Below are positions 42,736 through 51,869 of a stretch of DNA of 64,000 bases, piece after piece (the stretch's first letter is position 1; each line of letters starts with the position of its first letter). Under the pieces are notes generated by a model. That model was given only the letters and a program-made list of their open reading frames with translations. It was not told the origin of the DNA and did no database searches. Source of the DNA: Chitinophaga fulva (lineage in GTDB: Bacteria > Bacteroidota > Bacteroidia > Chitinophagales > Chitinophagaceae); assembly GCF_012927205.1 (NCBI RefSeq), contig NZ_JABBGC010000001.1, forward strand, positions 2,108,001 to 2,172,000, written 5' to 3'. Both the position numbers and the translations under genes were made by a program.

Positions 42736-45700
42736 ATGAAACTATCTTTATCCACTATCCGTGGCCTTACGGGAAAGGTCATGCTAAACTTCCTGTGCCT
42801 GCTGCTGGCGGTAGCACCTGCAACAACGCTGAGGGCGCAGGCTCCCGGGCCGGACAACCAAACGGTCAATATTGCTGTGAAACAAGCTACGGTGGTGGAA
42901 GTGTTCCGCATCGTGGAAAAACAGACTTCCTTCCGCTTTCTTTTTGATAAATCCCTGGAAGCTTTTGCTGCCAGGGTTTCCCTTCAACACAAGAACATTC
43001 CTGTAGCACGACTGCTGGAGGAAGTGGACAAACAGACGGGCCTTCAGTTCAAAACATCGGGTACAACTATTTCTGTGGCTGTAAAAAATAGACCTTCTCA
43101 GGTGCATCCGGGCGTGGACGCCCCAAAACGGGAAATCACAGGTATTGTACTGGATTCTTCCGGGCAGGCTATGGTGGGAGTGACCGTCGCTGTAAAAGAC
43201 GGCCGCATCGGTACCGGTACGGATGTCAACGGCAGGTATATCCTCTCTGTGCCTGATGATGCCACACTCGTGTTCAGCCTCATCGGCTACCGCAAACAGG
43301 AAATGCCAGTGGCGGGAAAAGATAAAATCAACGTCATCCTGCAAACGGCATCTTCTTCGCTGGAAGAAGTTGTGGTGGTGGGTTATGGTGAACAGAAAAA
43401 AATCAGCCTGGTAGGCGCACAGGCTACTATCTCCCCCAAAGACCTGAAACAACCGGTGTCTAACCTCACTAACTCGCTCGGTGGCCGTATCGCCGGTATG
43501 GTGTCGGTACAACGCAGCAGTGAACTGGGGTACAACGATGCCAATATCTATATCCGCGGTATCTCCACCTTTACCAAAGGGCTCAGTGCTCCGCTCACAC
43601 TGGTGGATGGCGTACCCAGGAATATCGCCAATGTGGACCCTGAGGACATAGAAAGTTTTTCTGTGCTGAAAGACGCTTCTGCCACGGCTGTTTATGGTGT
43701 TCGTGGGGCCAACGGCGTTATACTGATCACTACTAAATCAGGTAAAGCGGGTAAGCCATCTTACAATATCCGTTATACCGAAGGCTTCACCCAATTTGCC
43801 AAACTGCCGGCTTTTGCTGATGGCCCTACTTACATGCAGATCTCCAATGAAGCCCTGAAAACACGCGGCAGCGCTCCCATCTACACGGATGAAGCTATCC
43901 AGAAAACACGCGATGGCAGCGATCCTTACCTGTATCCCAATGTGGACTGGTTCAAAGAGCTGTTCCGCGATCACGGTAAAGTGAGAAACGCCAATGCCAA
44001 TATCAGCGGCGGTTCTGAAAAAGCGGTGTATTACATCGGTCTCGGTTATTATGATGAACTGGGCCTTTACAATGTGGATGGCCTTTCTAAATACAACTCT
44101 TCCATCTATTCCAAACGTTATAATGTAACGTCCAACATTACACTCACCCCATCCAAAACAACAACGGTCAAGCTGGGCATCCAGGGTTATCTGAATAACG
44201 TTAACCTGCCGGCTACCAGTGTCGGTGATATTTTCTCCGATGCTTTCTACCTGACTTCTGTGCAGATACCCACCCGCTACCCTGATGGCAAAGTCGCCGA
44301 TCTGCGCGGCGGCGGACTGAAAAATCCCTGGGCATCGCTTACGCAAAGCGGTTATGCGAACCAATGGAGAAGCCAGCTGTACTCTAACCTGCGCCTGACG
44401 CAGGAACTGCCCTTTATCACAAAAGGCTTGTCTGTTACCGGTATGTTTTCGTTTGATGCCTATAACTATACCAGCAACCGCTATACGAAAACACCGGATA
44501 CCTGGTATGCTACCGGCCGTGATGGAGATGGCAAATTGCAATATGAACAGACTGCCATCGGTACGGAATTTCTCGCTTATGATAAATCCAACCAGGGTGA
44601 ACGCTCTTTCTACAATGAACTGGCAGTAAACTACAACCGTGGCTTTGGTAAACACGATGTGTCCGGCATGCTGCTCTATAATAATAGCGATAAGGCCAAC
44701 ACATATGCAACTAACCTTGAAACGTCATTGCCATACCGCTTTCAGGGACTTGCGGGAAGATTTACCTATGGTTTTAATAACAAATATTTCGCGGAACTGA
44801 ACTTCGGTTATAACGGTGCGGAAAACTTCTATCCAGACAGACGCTATGGCTTCTTCCCATCTGCCGGACTCGGATGGGTGATATCGGAAGAACAATTTTT
44901 TAAACCTGTTAAAGATTACGTACAGCTGTTTAAAGTACGCTTCTCGCATGGCCTCGTAGGCAACAGTAATATCGATGGCAGAAGATTCGCCTACCTGGCT
45001 ACTGTGGCGGGTACCGGCGACTATTATTTTGGTAAAAATATTGACCAGAAATTTACGGGTAAGGAAATTGGAGAATATGCCGTGGACGTGCAATGGGAGA
45101 CTTCTAAAAAGACGAACCTCGGTTTTGATATACAAGTGCTTGACGAAAGCCTCACTCTACAGGTGGACCTCTTCAAGGAATACCGCAGCGGTATCTTCCT
45201 GCGCCGTAAATCTCTGCCTGGTTACATCGGCATGATCAACGCTCCTTTTGGTAACGTTGGTATTATCGATAACAAAGGCATCGATGCATCGGTGACTTAT
45301 AACCGCCGCTTCGGTGATCTCTCTGTACAATTGCTGGGCAATTTCACCTACAACAAAAACGAAGTCATTGAAAACGACGACCCCGCCTGGAAATATCCAT
45401 GGCTGGAAAGAAAAGGCCACAAGGTAGACCAGCGTTTCGGTTACGTCGCCCTCGGTCTTTTTGAGAGTGATGAGGAAGTACGCAATTCGCCGCGCCAGCC
45501 TGGTGATGTCCGGGCAGGTGACATCAGATACAAAGATATCAACGGCGATGGCGTCATAGATACCTACGATCAGGTGCCTATCGGTTATGGTGATGTTCCT
45601 GAAATCATCTACGGATTTGGGTTCACACTGGGGTATAAATCTGTCAGCCTCTCTGCATTGTTCCAGGGCGCTGCTCATGTGGACGTGCTCCTCAGCGGTG

Positions 45701-46083
45701 AAGGCACTATGCCTTTCCAGCAAGGCCTTGCACGAGGTAACCTCTTCAGCAATATCACCGATCGCTGGACAGAAGAGAATCCCCGTCAGGATGCATTTTA
45801 TCCCCGTCTGATGGCCGGCTCGCTGAACGATAACTACGCCGCCAGCTCCTGGTGGGTGAAACGCAGTGACTATCTCCGTCTGAAGACACTGCAGTTGAGT
45901 TACAGCCTGCCACAACGCCTCATGAAACGTATCGGCCTTAAATCGTCCAACATTTTCCTGCAGGGTGTTAACCTTCTCACCTTCTCCCCGTTCAAACTTT
46001 GGGATGTGGAAGTGGGCAATGGCAGAGGTGCTGCCTATTCCAGTACCAAATCCTATACTGTCGGCGTAGCCGTGAATTTCTGA
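42736..46083 (+). CDS. SusC/RagA TonB-linked outer membrane receptor with STN domain (locus 3)
   Basis: A 1115-residue transporter. Signal about 1-34 (cleavage near LRAQA). STN domain about 40-115 (VNIAVKQATVVEVFRIVEKQ). Carboxypeptidase-regulatory-like domain about 133-205 (REITGIVLDSSGQAMVGVTV). The plug starts at LEEVVVVGYGEQKKISLVGA and has LTLVDGVPRNIANVDPEDIE and FSVLKDASATAVYGVRGANG. The barrel ends SYTVGVAVNF. The STN domain links it to the FecR above it. It forms the importer with the SusD 30 bases downstream. Confidence 0.94.
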   Translation: MKLSLSTIRGLTGKVMLNFLCLLLAVAPATTLRAQAPGPDNQTVNIAVKQATVVEVFRIVEKQTSFRFLFDKSLEAFAARVSLQHKNIPVARLLEEVDKQTGLQFKTSGTTISVAVKNRPSQVHPGVDAPKREITGIVLDSSGQAMVGVTVAVKDGRIGTGTDVNGRYILSVPDDATLVFSLIGYRKQEMPVAGKDKINVILQTASSSLEEVVVVGYGEQKKISLVGAQATISPKDLKQPVSNLTNSLGGRIAGMVSVQRSSELGYNDANIYIRGISTFTKGLSAPLTLVDGVPRNIANVDPEDIESFSVLKDASATAVYGVRGANGVILITTKSGKAGKPSYNIRYTEGFTQFAKLPAFADGPTYMQISNEALKTRGSAPIYTDEAIQKTRDGSDPYLYPNVDWFKELFRDHGKVRNANANISGGSEKAVYYIGLGYYDELGLYNVDGLSKYNSSIYSKRYNVTSNITLTPSKTTTVKLGIQGYLNNVNLPATSVGDIFSDAFYLTSVQIPTRYPDGKVADLRGGGLKNPWASLTQSGYANQWRSQLYSNLRLTQELPFITKGLSVTGMFSFDAYNYTSNRYTKTPDTWYATGRDGDGKLQYEQTAIGTEFLAYDKSNQGERSFYNELAVNYNRGFGKHDVSGMLLYNNSDKANTYATNLETSLPYRFQGLAGRFTYGFNNKYFAELNFGYNGAENFYPDRRYGFFPSAGLGWVISEEQFFKPVKDYVQLFKVRFSHGLVGNSNIDGRRFAYLATVAGTGDYYFGKNIDQKFTGKEIGEYAVDVQWETSKKTNLGFDIQVLDESLTLQVDLFKEYRSGIFLRRKSLPGYIGMINAPFGNVGIIDNKGIDASVTYNRRFGDLSVQLLGNFTYNKNEVIENDDPAWKYPWLERKGHKVDQRFGYVALGLFESDEEVRNSPRQPGDVRAGDIRYKDINGDGVIDTYDQVPIGYGDVPEIIYGFGFTLGYKSVSLSALFQGAAHVDVLLSGEGTMPFQQGLARGNLFSNITDRWTEENPRQDAFYPRLMAGSLNDNYAASSWWVKRSDYLRLKTLQLSYSLPQRLMKRIGLKSSNIFLQGVNLLTFSPFKLWDVEVGNGRGAAYSSTKSYTVGVAVNF

Positions 46084-46113
46084 TGATTTGCTAACAACAA
46101 TAATCTTCTTCGG

Positions 46114-47919
46114 ATGAAAATAAAAAGACTCGCTTACCTCGCATTGGTAAGTACTTCGTTCCTGACAACGTCCTGTAATAAGGACTTCCTTAACCAGGTG
46201 CCCGATGACCGGATCACCATTGAACAGGTATTTTCGCGCAGACTCTATTCAGAAGAATACCTGGCGAATATTTATATCACCCTGCCCAACGAAGCATACC
46301 GTAACACTTCTCCCTGGGAAGGCTGCTCTGATGATGCGGACATCACCTATGACCGTCCGGGTTCCGGTTATGACACCTATCCCATCAATCTGGGCAACTG
46401 GAGCGCTGCTTCCGGTTACATGGATACCTGGTCCAAATACTACCGCGGCATTCGCTCAGCGTCTTATTTTATACAGCATATCGATGAGAACAAAGAGATA
46501 AAGGAGTTGCCCAACGGCCAAGAACTGATTGATAAATACAAGGCAGAAGCCCGCTTCCTGCGTGCATTCTTTTACTATGGCCTGCTGCGTCAGTATGGCC
46601 CGGTGATCCTGCTTGGTGATACGCCCATTGCCGGTGACCTGGAACCTTCCGATGCGGAAATGCAGAAACCACGTAACAGCTACGATGAATGTGTGAACTA
46701 CATCGTGTCTGAACTGGACCTCGCCGCCATGAAATTGCCCAAACACTTCACGGAACAAGCCGATGCCGACTATGGCCGCGCTACCGCCGCCACCTGTAAA
46801 GCCATCAAAAGCCGCGTGCTGTTGCTGGCCGCCAGCCCGCAATTCAACGGGAATACCGACTACGCCAATTTCTCTAACCTCGATGGCAAACAGCTGATCA
46901 GCTCCGCCTTCGATAAAGAAAAATGGAAACGTGCTGCCGACGCGGCAAGAGATGTGATCACCGGTTTTAACTTCTCCCTGTACCGCAAAAACGACGCTGC
47001 CGGAAAATACGATCCATACCTTTCCTGCCGCGACGTGCTCCTCGATCCATGGAATAGTGAAGTGATCTTCGCCCGTACCACCAACAACCTGAAGGACTGG
47101 GAAAGGTCTACCAGTCCGCGGTTGGCGAACGGTTATGCTGCTGTGGCAGTGACCCAGCAACTGGTTGATGAATTTGAAATGCAGAACGGAAAAGGTATCC
47201 GCGAAGCCGGTTCGGGTTATGTGGAAACGGGCTTTTCTACCGCTGCTACCAAATACACCACCACCGGTACTTACAATATGTATGTCAACCGTGAACCGCG
47301 TTTCTACGTGAACGTTAGTTACAACGGTAGCCTGTGGATCAACACCAGCGAAGGCAACAAGGTGATAGAAACGTTCTTTACCGGTAACACTGGTAAGAAA
47401 GGTTCATGGGATTTTCCCCGCACCGGTTATATCGCACGTAAAAACATCCATCCCAACAGCAACCCAAGAATTTCCCAATACATCGCCAGGCCATTTGTAC
47501 TGGTCCGTTATGCGGAAGTGCTGCTCAACTACGTAGAAGCGTTAAATGAATATGCTCCTGGTGATCCGGATATTACAAAATACCTCAATGAAATCCGTAG
47601 CCGTGCCGGCCTTCCGGAAGTGACGCCAGGACTCGGTCAGAGCGAAATGCGGACGAAGATCCGTCATGAGAGAAGGGTGGAACTGGCGCTGGAAAGCCTG
47701 CGTTATTTTGATACCCGCCGCTGGAAAATCGCGGAACAGACAGATGGTGGCAACTTCTACGGCATGAACGTAGACGCCGGTACGAAACTGACGGACCTCG
47801 TGTTTTATCAGCGCACTGTTTTTGAAAGAAGGGTATTCCTCAAAAGCTATTATCTGTTCCCCATTCCGCAATCGGAAATGGACCGTGATCGCAACCTGGT
47901 ACAGAATCCAGGCTGGTAA
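46114..47919 (+). CDS. SusD/RagB-family nutrient-binding lipoprotein (locus 3)
   Basis: A 601-residue surface lipoprotein (signal ends LTTSC, Cys 21). Family landmarks are KAEARFLRAFFYYGLLRQYG (about 144-163), FVLVRYAEVLLNYVEALNEY (about 464-483), KIRHERRVELALESLRYFDT (about 516-535) with RRW, and the closing RNLVQNPGW. It is longer than the locus 1 SusD by about 70 residues, mostly in the middle loops that shape the ligand site. Confidence 0.94.
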   Translation: MKIKRLAYLALVSTSFLTTSCNKDFLNQVPDDRITIEQVFSRRLYSEEYLANIYITLPNEAYRNTSPWEGCSDDADITYDRPGSGYDTYPINLGNWSAASGYMDTWSKYYRGIRSASYFIQHIDENKEIKELPNGQELIDKYKAEARFLRAFFYYGLLRQYGPVILLGDTPIAGDLEPSDAEMQKPRNSYDECVNYIVSELDLAAMKLPKHFTEQADADYGRATAATCKAIKSRVLLLAASPQFNGNTDYANFSNLDGKQLISSAFDKEKWKRAADAARDVITGFNFSLYRKNDAAGKYDPYLSCRDVLLDPWNSEVIFARTTNNLKDWERSTSPRLANGYAAVAVTQQLVDEFEMQNGKGIREAGSGYVETGFSTAATKYTTTGTYNMYVNREPRFYVNVSYNGSLWINTSEGNKVIETFFTGNTGKKGSWDFPRTGYIARKNIHPNSNPRISQYIARPFVLVRYAEVLLNYVEALNEYAPGDPDITKYLNEIRSRAGLPEVTPGLGQSEMRTKIRHERRVELALESLRYFDTRRWKIAEQTDGGNFYGMNVDAGTKLTDLVFYQRTVFERRVFLKSYYLFPIPQSEMDRDRNLVQNPGW

Positions 47920-47952
47920 ACACTTTTTATTGATCTTAAAACGACTGACATC

Positions 47953-48918
47953 ATGAAAATGAAAATAGGAACGGCCTGCGGAATGGCTTTGTTTATGCTC
48001 GCCAGCTGCAACCGTGACAGGGATTTGCTCAGTAATATTCCGGACAGCATCGCGGTGGTGTATATGCCGCAGGCGGTGAATAGTCCGGCTACGTATAGCT
48101 TTAACCGTACTGCCGCCACCGATTCAATTATCTATGGCGCCTGTTATGGCGGCCCGCATTCACCGGCATCGGATATCCGGATACAATTCAGGGCTGATGC
48201 ATCACTGGTAGATAAATTCAATGCGAACAATTATACTAATTATCCCGTACTGCCCGAGGGGAGCTATGAGCTGGAGCAATCCGGCTCAGTTATCCCCGCA
48301 GGCAAATACAATACGCCACCGTTGAAGCTGCGTGTACGTTTCGATAAACTGGATGGTGTGGGAAACTACCTGCTGCCTGTCAGCATTACCACCGATGCCA
48401 AAGTAAATGAGCGGTTACGCACCACGTATTTTCTTATCAATGCTAAATATACCAGCAATCCGTTTCTGCTGTTCGATCGCGCTGCCTGGAAAATAACAGG
48501 CTTCTCCTCTGAAGAGCCTACCGGTGAAGGTGCTACCAACGGTCATGCTGTTCACGCACTGGATGGTGATGAGAATACCTTTTGGTCTACCCAGTGGAAG
48601 GCCGCTAAACCTGGTCCGCCGCATATCATCACCATCGATATGCAGACAGCCCAAAAGCTCCATGGACTTGCTTTCACCGGCCGTACAGACAAAACTACCG
48701 GTGAAGTAAAAGCTACCGGCAATCCTAAAAACATCGTCGTGGAAACCAGCCTGGATGGTAACGTGTGGGACTATACGGAAGCTTTCACGCTGGATAATAA
48801 TAAGCTCAATACCATTTTCCTGGCCTATGCCCGGCAGGCAAGGTTCTTCCGGCTGACGATCAACACCAGCCAGGGGGATACCTATCTGACGAACATCGCT
48901 GAACTGAATGCTTTTTAA
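47953..48918 (+). CDS. DUF1735 plus discoidin (F5/8 type C) domain surface lipoprotein
   Basis: A 321-residue lipoprotein (signal MKMKIGTACGMALFMLASC, Cys 19). Residues about 35-160 look like the DUF1735 beta domain of SusE-like glycan-binding proteins (DIRIQFRADASLVDKFNANN, YELEQSGSVIPAGKY). Residues about 175-320 form a discoidin-like domain: AVHALDGDENTFWSTQWKAA, then HIITIDMQTAQKLHGLAF and ARFFRLTINTS. It is probably a cell-surface binding protein helping SusC/SusD capture ligand; it lies 33 bases after susD. Confidence 0.82.
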   Translation: MKMKIGTACGMALFMLASCNRDRDLLSNIPDSIAVVYMPQAVNSPATYSFNRTAATDSIIYGACYGGPHSPASDIRIQFRADASLVDKFNANNYTNYPVLPEGSYELEQSGSVIPAGKYNTPPLKLRVRFDKLDGVGNYLLPVSITTDAKVNERLRTTYFLINAKYTSNPFLLFDRAAWKITGFSSEEPTGEGATNGHAVHALDGDENTFWSTQWKAAKPGPPHIITIDMQTAQKLHGLAFTGRTDKTTGEVKATGNPKNIVVETSLDGNVWDYTEAFTLDNNKLNTIFLAYARQARFFRLTINTSQGDTYLTNIAELNAF

Positions 48919-48927
48919 CCTGTATAT

Positions 48928-49761
48928 ATGTCCAGATATTTTATCATAGGCCTGTTGTTGATGCTGTGTGCCTGTAGTAAATCAGACAACAAGAAAGATG
49001 ACCCGCCGGCGCCGGTGAAAGAGAAAGTCCGCTTGAAAGTGATGACTTATAACATCTACGGCGCCCGCGCCAGTACCGGTGCGCCAGCCGATCTGTCCGA
49101 GCTCGCCAAAGTGATCAACGAGCAGCAGCCGGACCTGGTCGCTTTACAAGAGGTGGACGTATTCACCAATCGTACTGGTACTGCCGTGCATCAGGCGAAA
49201 GAGCTGGCTGCCCTTACCGGCATGGAGTGGTTCTTTACGAAAGCCATTGATGTCAGTGGCGGACAATACGGCGATGCGGTGCTGTCACGGCTGCCCATCA
49301 AAGAAAGCAAACGATACGCACTCCCGGTAGATCCCAATGTCAGCGGAGAATTCCGGTCTGTCGCCATGATCAAAGTCAATAAGGAAGGCAAGGACTTTTA
49401 TTTTGCCTCCACGCACCTCGATCATCTGTCACAGGAAGAGAACCGTTTGGTACAGGCAGCTGAACTGAAAAAAATAGTGGCCGGCCTGGACCTGCCGCTG
49501 ATCATGGCCGGCGATCTCAATGCAGTGCCCACTTCGCAGACCATGAACATTGTCCGGGGTTTTATGAACCTGGGCTGCACGCAGCAATGCCCGCTGACGT
49601 TCCCCTCCAATAAGCCGGACCGTACAATCGATTACATCATGACAACGCCGAATGCTGGTTTCTCAGTAAGTACCTATCAGCCGTTGACAGGATATATGGC
49701 TGATAAAAACGTATATGCGTCAGATCACTGCGCAGTAATCGCTACCATCAGTATAAACTAA
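48928..49761 (+). CDS. Endonuclease/exonuclease/phosphatase-fold lipoprotein
   Basis: A 277-residue lipoprotein (signal MSRYFIIGLLLMLCAC). The EEP catalytic set is complete: VMTYNIYGAR (about 32-41), DLVALQEVDVFTN (metal-binding Glu about 77), HLDH (about 165), MAGDLNAVPTS (about 193), TIDYIMTT and ASDHCAVIATI (about 265-275). The fold cleaves phosphodiester or phosphomonoester bonds, including sphingomyelin, inositol phosphates and nucleic acid. Being the only enzyme in this SusC/SusD cluster, it may remove phosphate-linked groups from the imported substrate. Substrate unproven. Confidence 0.85.
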   Translation: MSRYFIIGLLLMLCACSKSDNKKDDPPAPVKEKVRLKVMTYNIYGARASTGAPADLSELAKVINEQQPDLVALQEVDVFTNRTGTAVHQAKELAALTGMEWFFTKAIDVSGGQYGDAVLSRLPIKESKRYALPVDPNVSGEFRSVAMIKVNKEGKDFYFASTHLDHLSQEENRLVQAAELKKIVAGLDLPLIMAGDLNAVPTSQTMNIVRGFMNLGCTQQCPLTFPSNKPDRTIDYIMTTPNAGFSVSTYQPLTGYMADKNVYASDHCAVIATISIN

Positions 49762-49786
49762 CGAAAGACGATAAAGGATGAATGCT

Positions 49787-49825
49787 ACAACGGCTGTTCC
49801 CAAAAGGGGAGCAGCCGTTGTGTTT
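49787..49825 (+). terminator. Terminator of locus 3
   Basis: Stem ACAACGGCTGTTCCC / GGGGAGCAGCCGTTGT with an AAAA loop (49787-49821), allowing wobble, followed by T residues. It closes the SusC/SusD operon. Confidence 0.8.
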
Positions 49826-49862
49826 TACAGATATCAGGATATGAAGTGATGTTTTAAGGTGT

Positions 49863-50468
49863 CTATGATGGATCTGACGGATAGTTATTCCTGAAGTAGG
49901 TAATAGTTGTTGCCAGTTCACTTGCTTCATCGTTTATGGTGTGGGACATGTTAATGCGGCAGACGGCAGTTTGTTGATTGGTAAGTGCAATGATCAGATA
50001 GAACTCAAGACGTCTTCTCTCGTAGGGCCGTTTCCGTTCTACAATAAAGGTATTCGTGATGTTGTTCCATGGATATGTTCCGATATCCAGCGTGATGCCC
50101 TGTTTGTTTATTGTGACAATTGGTTTGTTTTTTCTGTCAGATGCCCTGGCCAAACGGACAATACCCCATACAATAAAGAGTAAGACGGCTATGGCGGGTA
50201 TTGCATATAACAGCTTCGGTTGTAACCCGATCATGCTCATAAAAGCGATGAACACCAAAGCAAGTATTGGAGAAAGATAATCAGAACGTTTGTACACTAA
50301 AAAGGGGCGTCCGTCCGGTTTGATCATAAAAGTATGTAAAGACTTATCTGCCGTAGGCTTTATACGGAGACAGCAGCCATAGTGAGACAGCCGCCGGATG
50401 GCTTCATCTCTGCATACCTGTTGATATCCGGGTACATTTTTATATTTTTCTGCGTCTACGATAGGCAT
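49863..50468 (-). CDS. Unknown two-helix membrane protein (paralogue A)
   Basis: A 201-residue protein. It starts MPIVDAEKYKNVPGYQQV, like its neighbour's MPVIDADKYSSTPGYQLV. It has two membrane helices (about 72-112: ILALVFIAFMSMIGL, AIPAIAVLLFIVWGIV) and a C-terminal cytoplasmic domain with TYPWNNITNTFIVERKRPYE (about 129-148). The ATG at 50468 is chosen because it aligns the two paralogues; a TTG at 50486 overlapping the previous stop is the alternative. Not recognised; possibly PH-like. It lies just downstream of paralogue B. Confidence 0.6.
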   Translation of the reverse strand: MPIVDAEKYKNVPGYQQVCRDEAIRRLSHYGCCLRIKPTADKSLHTFMIKPDGRPFLVYKRSDYLSPILALVFIAFMSMIGLQPKLLYAIPAIAVLLFIVWGIVRLARASDRKNKPIVTINKQGITLDIGTYPWNNITNTFIVERKRPYERRRLEFYLIIALTNQQTAVCRINMSHTINDEASELATTITYFRNNYPSDPS

Positions 50469-50482
50469 GGCTACAATAAATT

Positions 50483-51067
50483 TCAATCGGTTTTACCGGC
50501 GAGATTGCTGAAATGCGCTATGGCTGTGGCTAATCTGGGAACGCCATTTAAGGAGTAGTCCTCTATTTTAATGTATTTATACCGTTGTTCCGGTGTCACC
50601 AGTACAAGATGTGTCCAGCGGGATTTGCCCTTAATTCGTTCTACAATAAAAGTATTGGACAAGTCTCTCCATGGATAAAGTGCCCCTTTGGTGGTGATGC
50701 CTTTGGGGTCAACGGTGATGTCTGTCGTTAGCCGGGAGGACGTCCATTTGAACTTAAAAATGATCAGTAAACCCAGTATAATAGTCGATGCTACTACAAA
50801 GGGAATATAGATTACTTTCATTTTGCCGCTCATCAGGACTCCGGCCACCACGGAGCCATAGCAAAGAAATATCACCCGCCATCCCTGGTAGGTGCGGAAA
50901 GTATACCCTTCTGGCTTGATCTTTATCATGTTGGTATGCAGGGAGCGTTCTGAGGTACTTCGGATGACAACATTCATTTCCTGGGTGGAAGGCTTCTGGG
51001 ATTCAAGCTCGTATACCAGCTGATAACCCGGTGTACTACTATATTTGTCGGCATCTATAACAGGCAT
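50483..51067 (-). CDS. Unknown two-helix membrane protein (paralogue B)
   Basis: A 194-residue protein of the same build as paralogue A. It shares MPVIDADKYSSTPGYQLV at the start, two membrane helices (about 60-100: VIFLCYGSVVAGVLM, IPFVVASTIILGLLII) and LYPWRDLSNTFIVERIKGKS (about 129-148). Family unknown. ATG at 51067 by alignment with paralogue A; a GTG at 51100 is possible. The pair forms a small operon from a recent-looking duplication with substantial divergence. Confidence 0.6.
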   Translation of the reverse strand: MPVIDADKYSSTPGYQLVYELESQKPSTQEMNVVIRSTSERSLHTNMIKIKPEGYTFRTYQGWRVIFLCYGSVVAGVLMSGKMKVIYIPFVVASTIILGLLIIFKFKWTSSRLTTDITVDPKGITTKGALYPWRDLSNTFIVERIKGKSRWTHLVLVTPEQRYKYIKIEDYSLNGVPRLATAIAHFSNLAGKTD

Positions 51068-51420
51068 GGGAATACGAATATGCTTTATGCTAAAAAACAC
51101 TAAATTAGCAAATATTCACTATTATCCGGCTATGAGATATCTTATCTGTGCTGCATTTGCATGCCTGATGTTTGCCTGTCATCCGGTTGCCAGTATAACC
51201 GGATGAAAGCGTTTTATCCGCAGTAGTAAAACAGAAACCGCACATCCCGTGTCCGGTTTCCGTTTTAATTTTATACCTATATTCGATGACTGTTTGTTTT
51301 TTGTTTAACCCGCCTGTTGGCCCAAAAACATGCCTTCCCTTCACGGAAGACGGGCCAAAAAAGCCGGCACGGAAGTGGCAGAGATAGATTCGGAAGAAAT
51401 AATATCTGTTATCCTCCACC
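51068..51420. other. Intergenic region with hairpin and a tiny lipoprotein-like frame
   Basis: 353 bases. It holds the hairpin CATCCGGTT / AACCGGATG (51180-51188, 51197-51205) and the 24-codon frame listed separately. Otherwise nothing is recognised. Confidence 0.4.
51132..51206 (+). CDS. Possible mini-lipoprotein or lipoprotein remnant
   Basis: A 24-codon frame reading MRYLICAAFACLMFAC plus eight residues (HPVASITG), then TGA. It is a near-complete lipoprotein signal with a cysteine at 16, and its 3' end lies within a hairpin. It could be an entericidin-sized lipoprotein, the stump of a lost gene, or chance. Confidence 0.25.
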   Translation: MRYLICAAFACLMFACHPVASITG

Positions 51421-51771
51421 ATGCGTATAAATATGAAAGAATCACTCAAAAAATATCTGGAATACATCGATTCCGACGAAGACTTTTCCTTTAAAGTAAG
51501 AATGGAAGCGGAATGGGATGATCATGCCTATCAGGAATTCATCCGGCTGATGACCGCCGTCATCAATGATTATAAAGACAGCGGCCTGATACCGATACCC
51601 GTGATGCTGTTCTTTACATCCGGCCTGGACCAGCTGATCGGCATTGTGACGAATCCGCTATTCTTCAAAACTGCCTCCAGAGAATACGAGGACCTCGTCC
51701 GAGGCCGCGTGGCAGAACTGGAGACATTGCAAAAAAAATTCCTCTGTGGCGAACTTTTTATGCAATCATAA
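51421..51771 (+). CDS. Small unknown protein
   Basis: A 116-residue soluble, acidic, helix-rich protein with no signal. Segments such as DDHAYQEFIRLMTAVINDYK (about 31-50) and DQLIGIVTNPLFFKTASREY (about 70-89) do not point to a known family. An alternative start at 51433 (MKESL) is equally likely. It lies upstream of REP-like hairpins. Confidence 0.5.
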   Translation: MRINMKESLKKYLEYIDSDEDFSFKVRMEAEWDDHAYQEFIRLMTAVINDYKDSGLIPIPVMLFFTSGLDQLIGIVTNPLFFKTASREYEDLVRGRVAELETLQKKFLCGELFMQS

Positions 51772-51791
51772 TCTCTCCGCGAATGCATAAT

Positions 51792-51844
51792 GTAGGCCGG
51801 GGCGTCAGCCCCGTTACATCTTAGCCCAGGGCTTCAGCCCTGGG
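51792..51844 (+). repeat. Tandem pair of REP-like hairpins
   Basis: The first hairpin is CGGGGC-GTCA-GCCCCG headed by GTAG (51792-51795). The second is CCCAGGGC-TTCA-GCCCTGGG headed by TTAG (51823-51844), identical over 22 bases to the copy at 1879-1900. Both lie in the same orientation between a small unknown gene and the CMD-like gene. No RAYT transposase is in the window. Confidence 0.7.
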
Positions 51845-51869
51845 AAACCTGGGGAATCCGCGATTTGGA

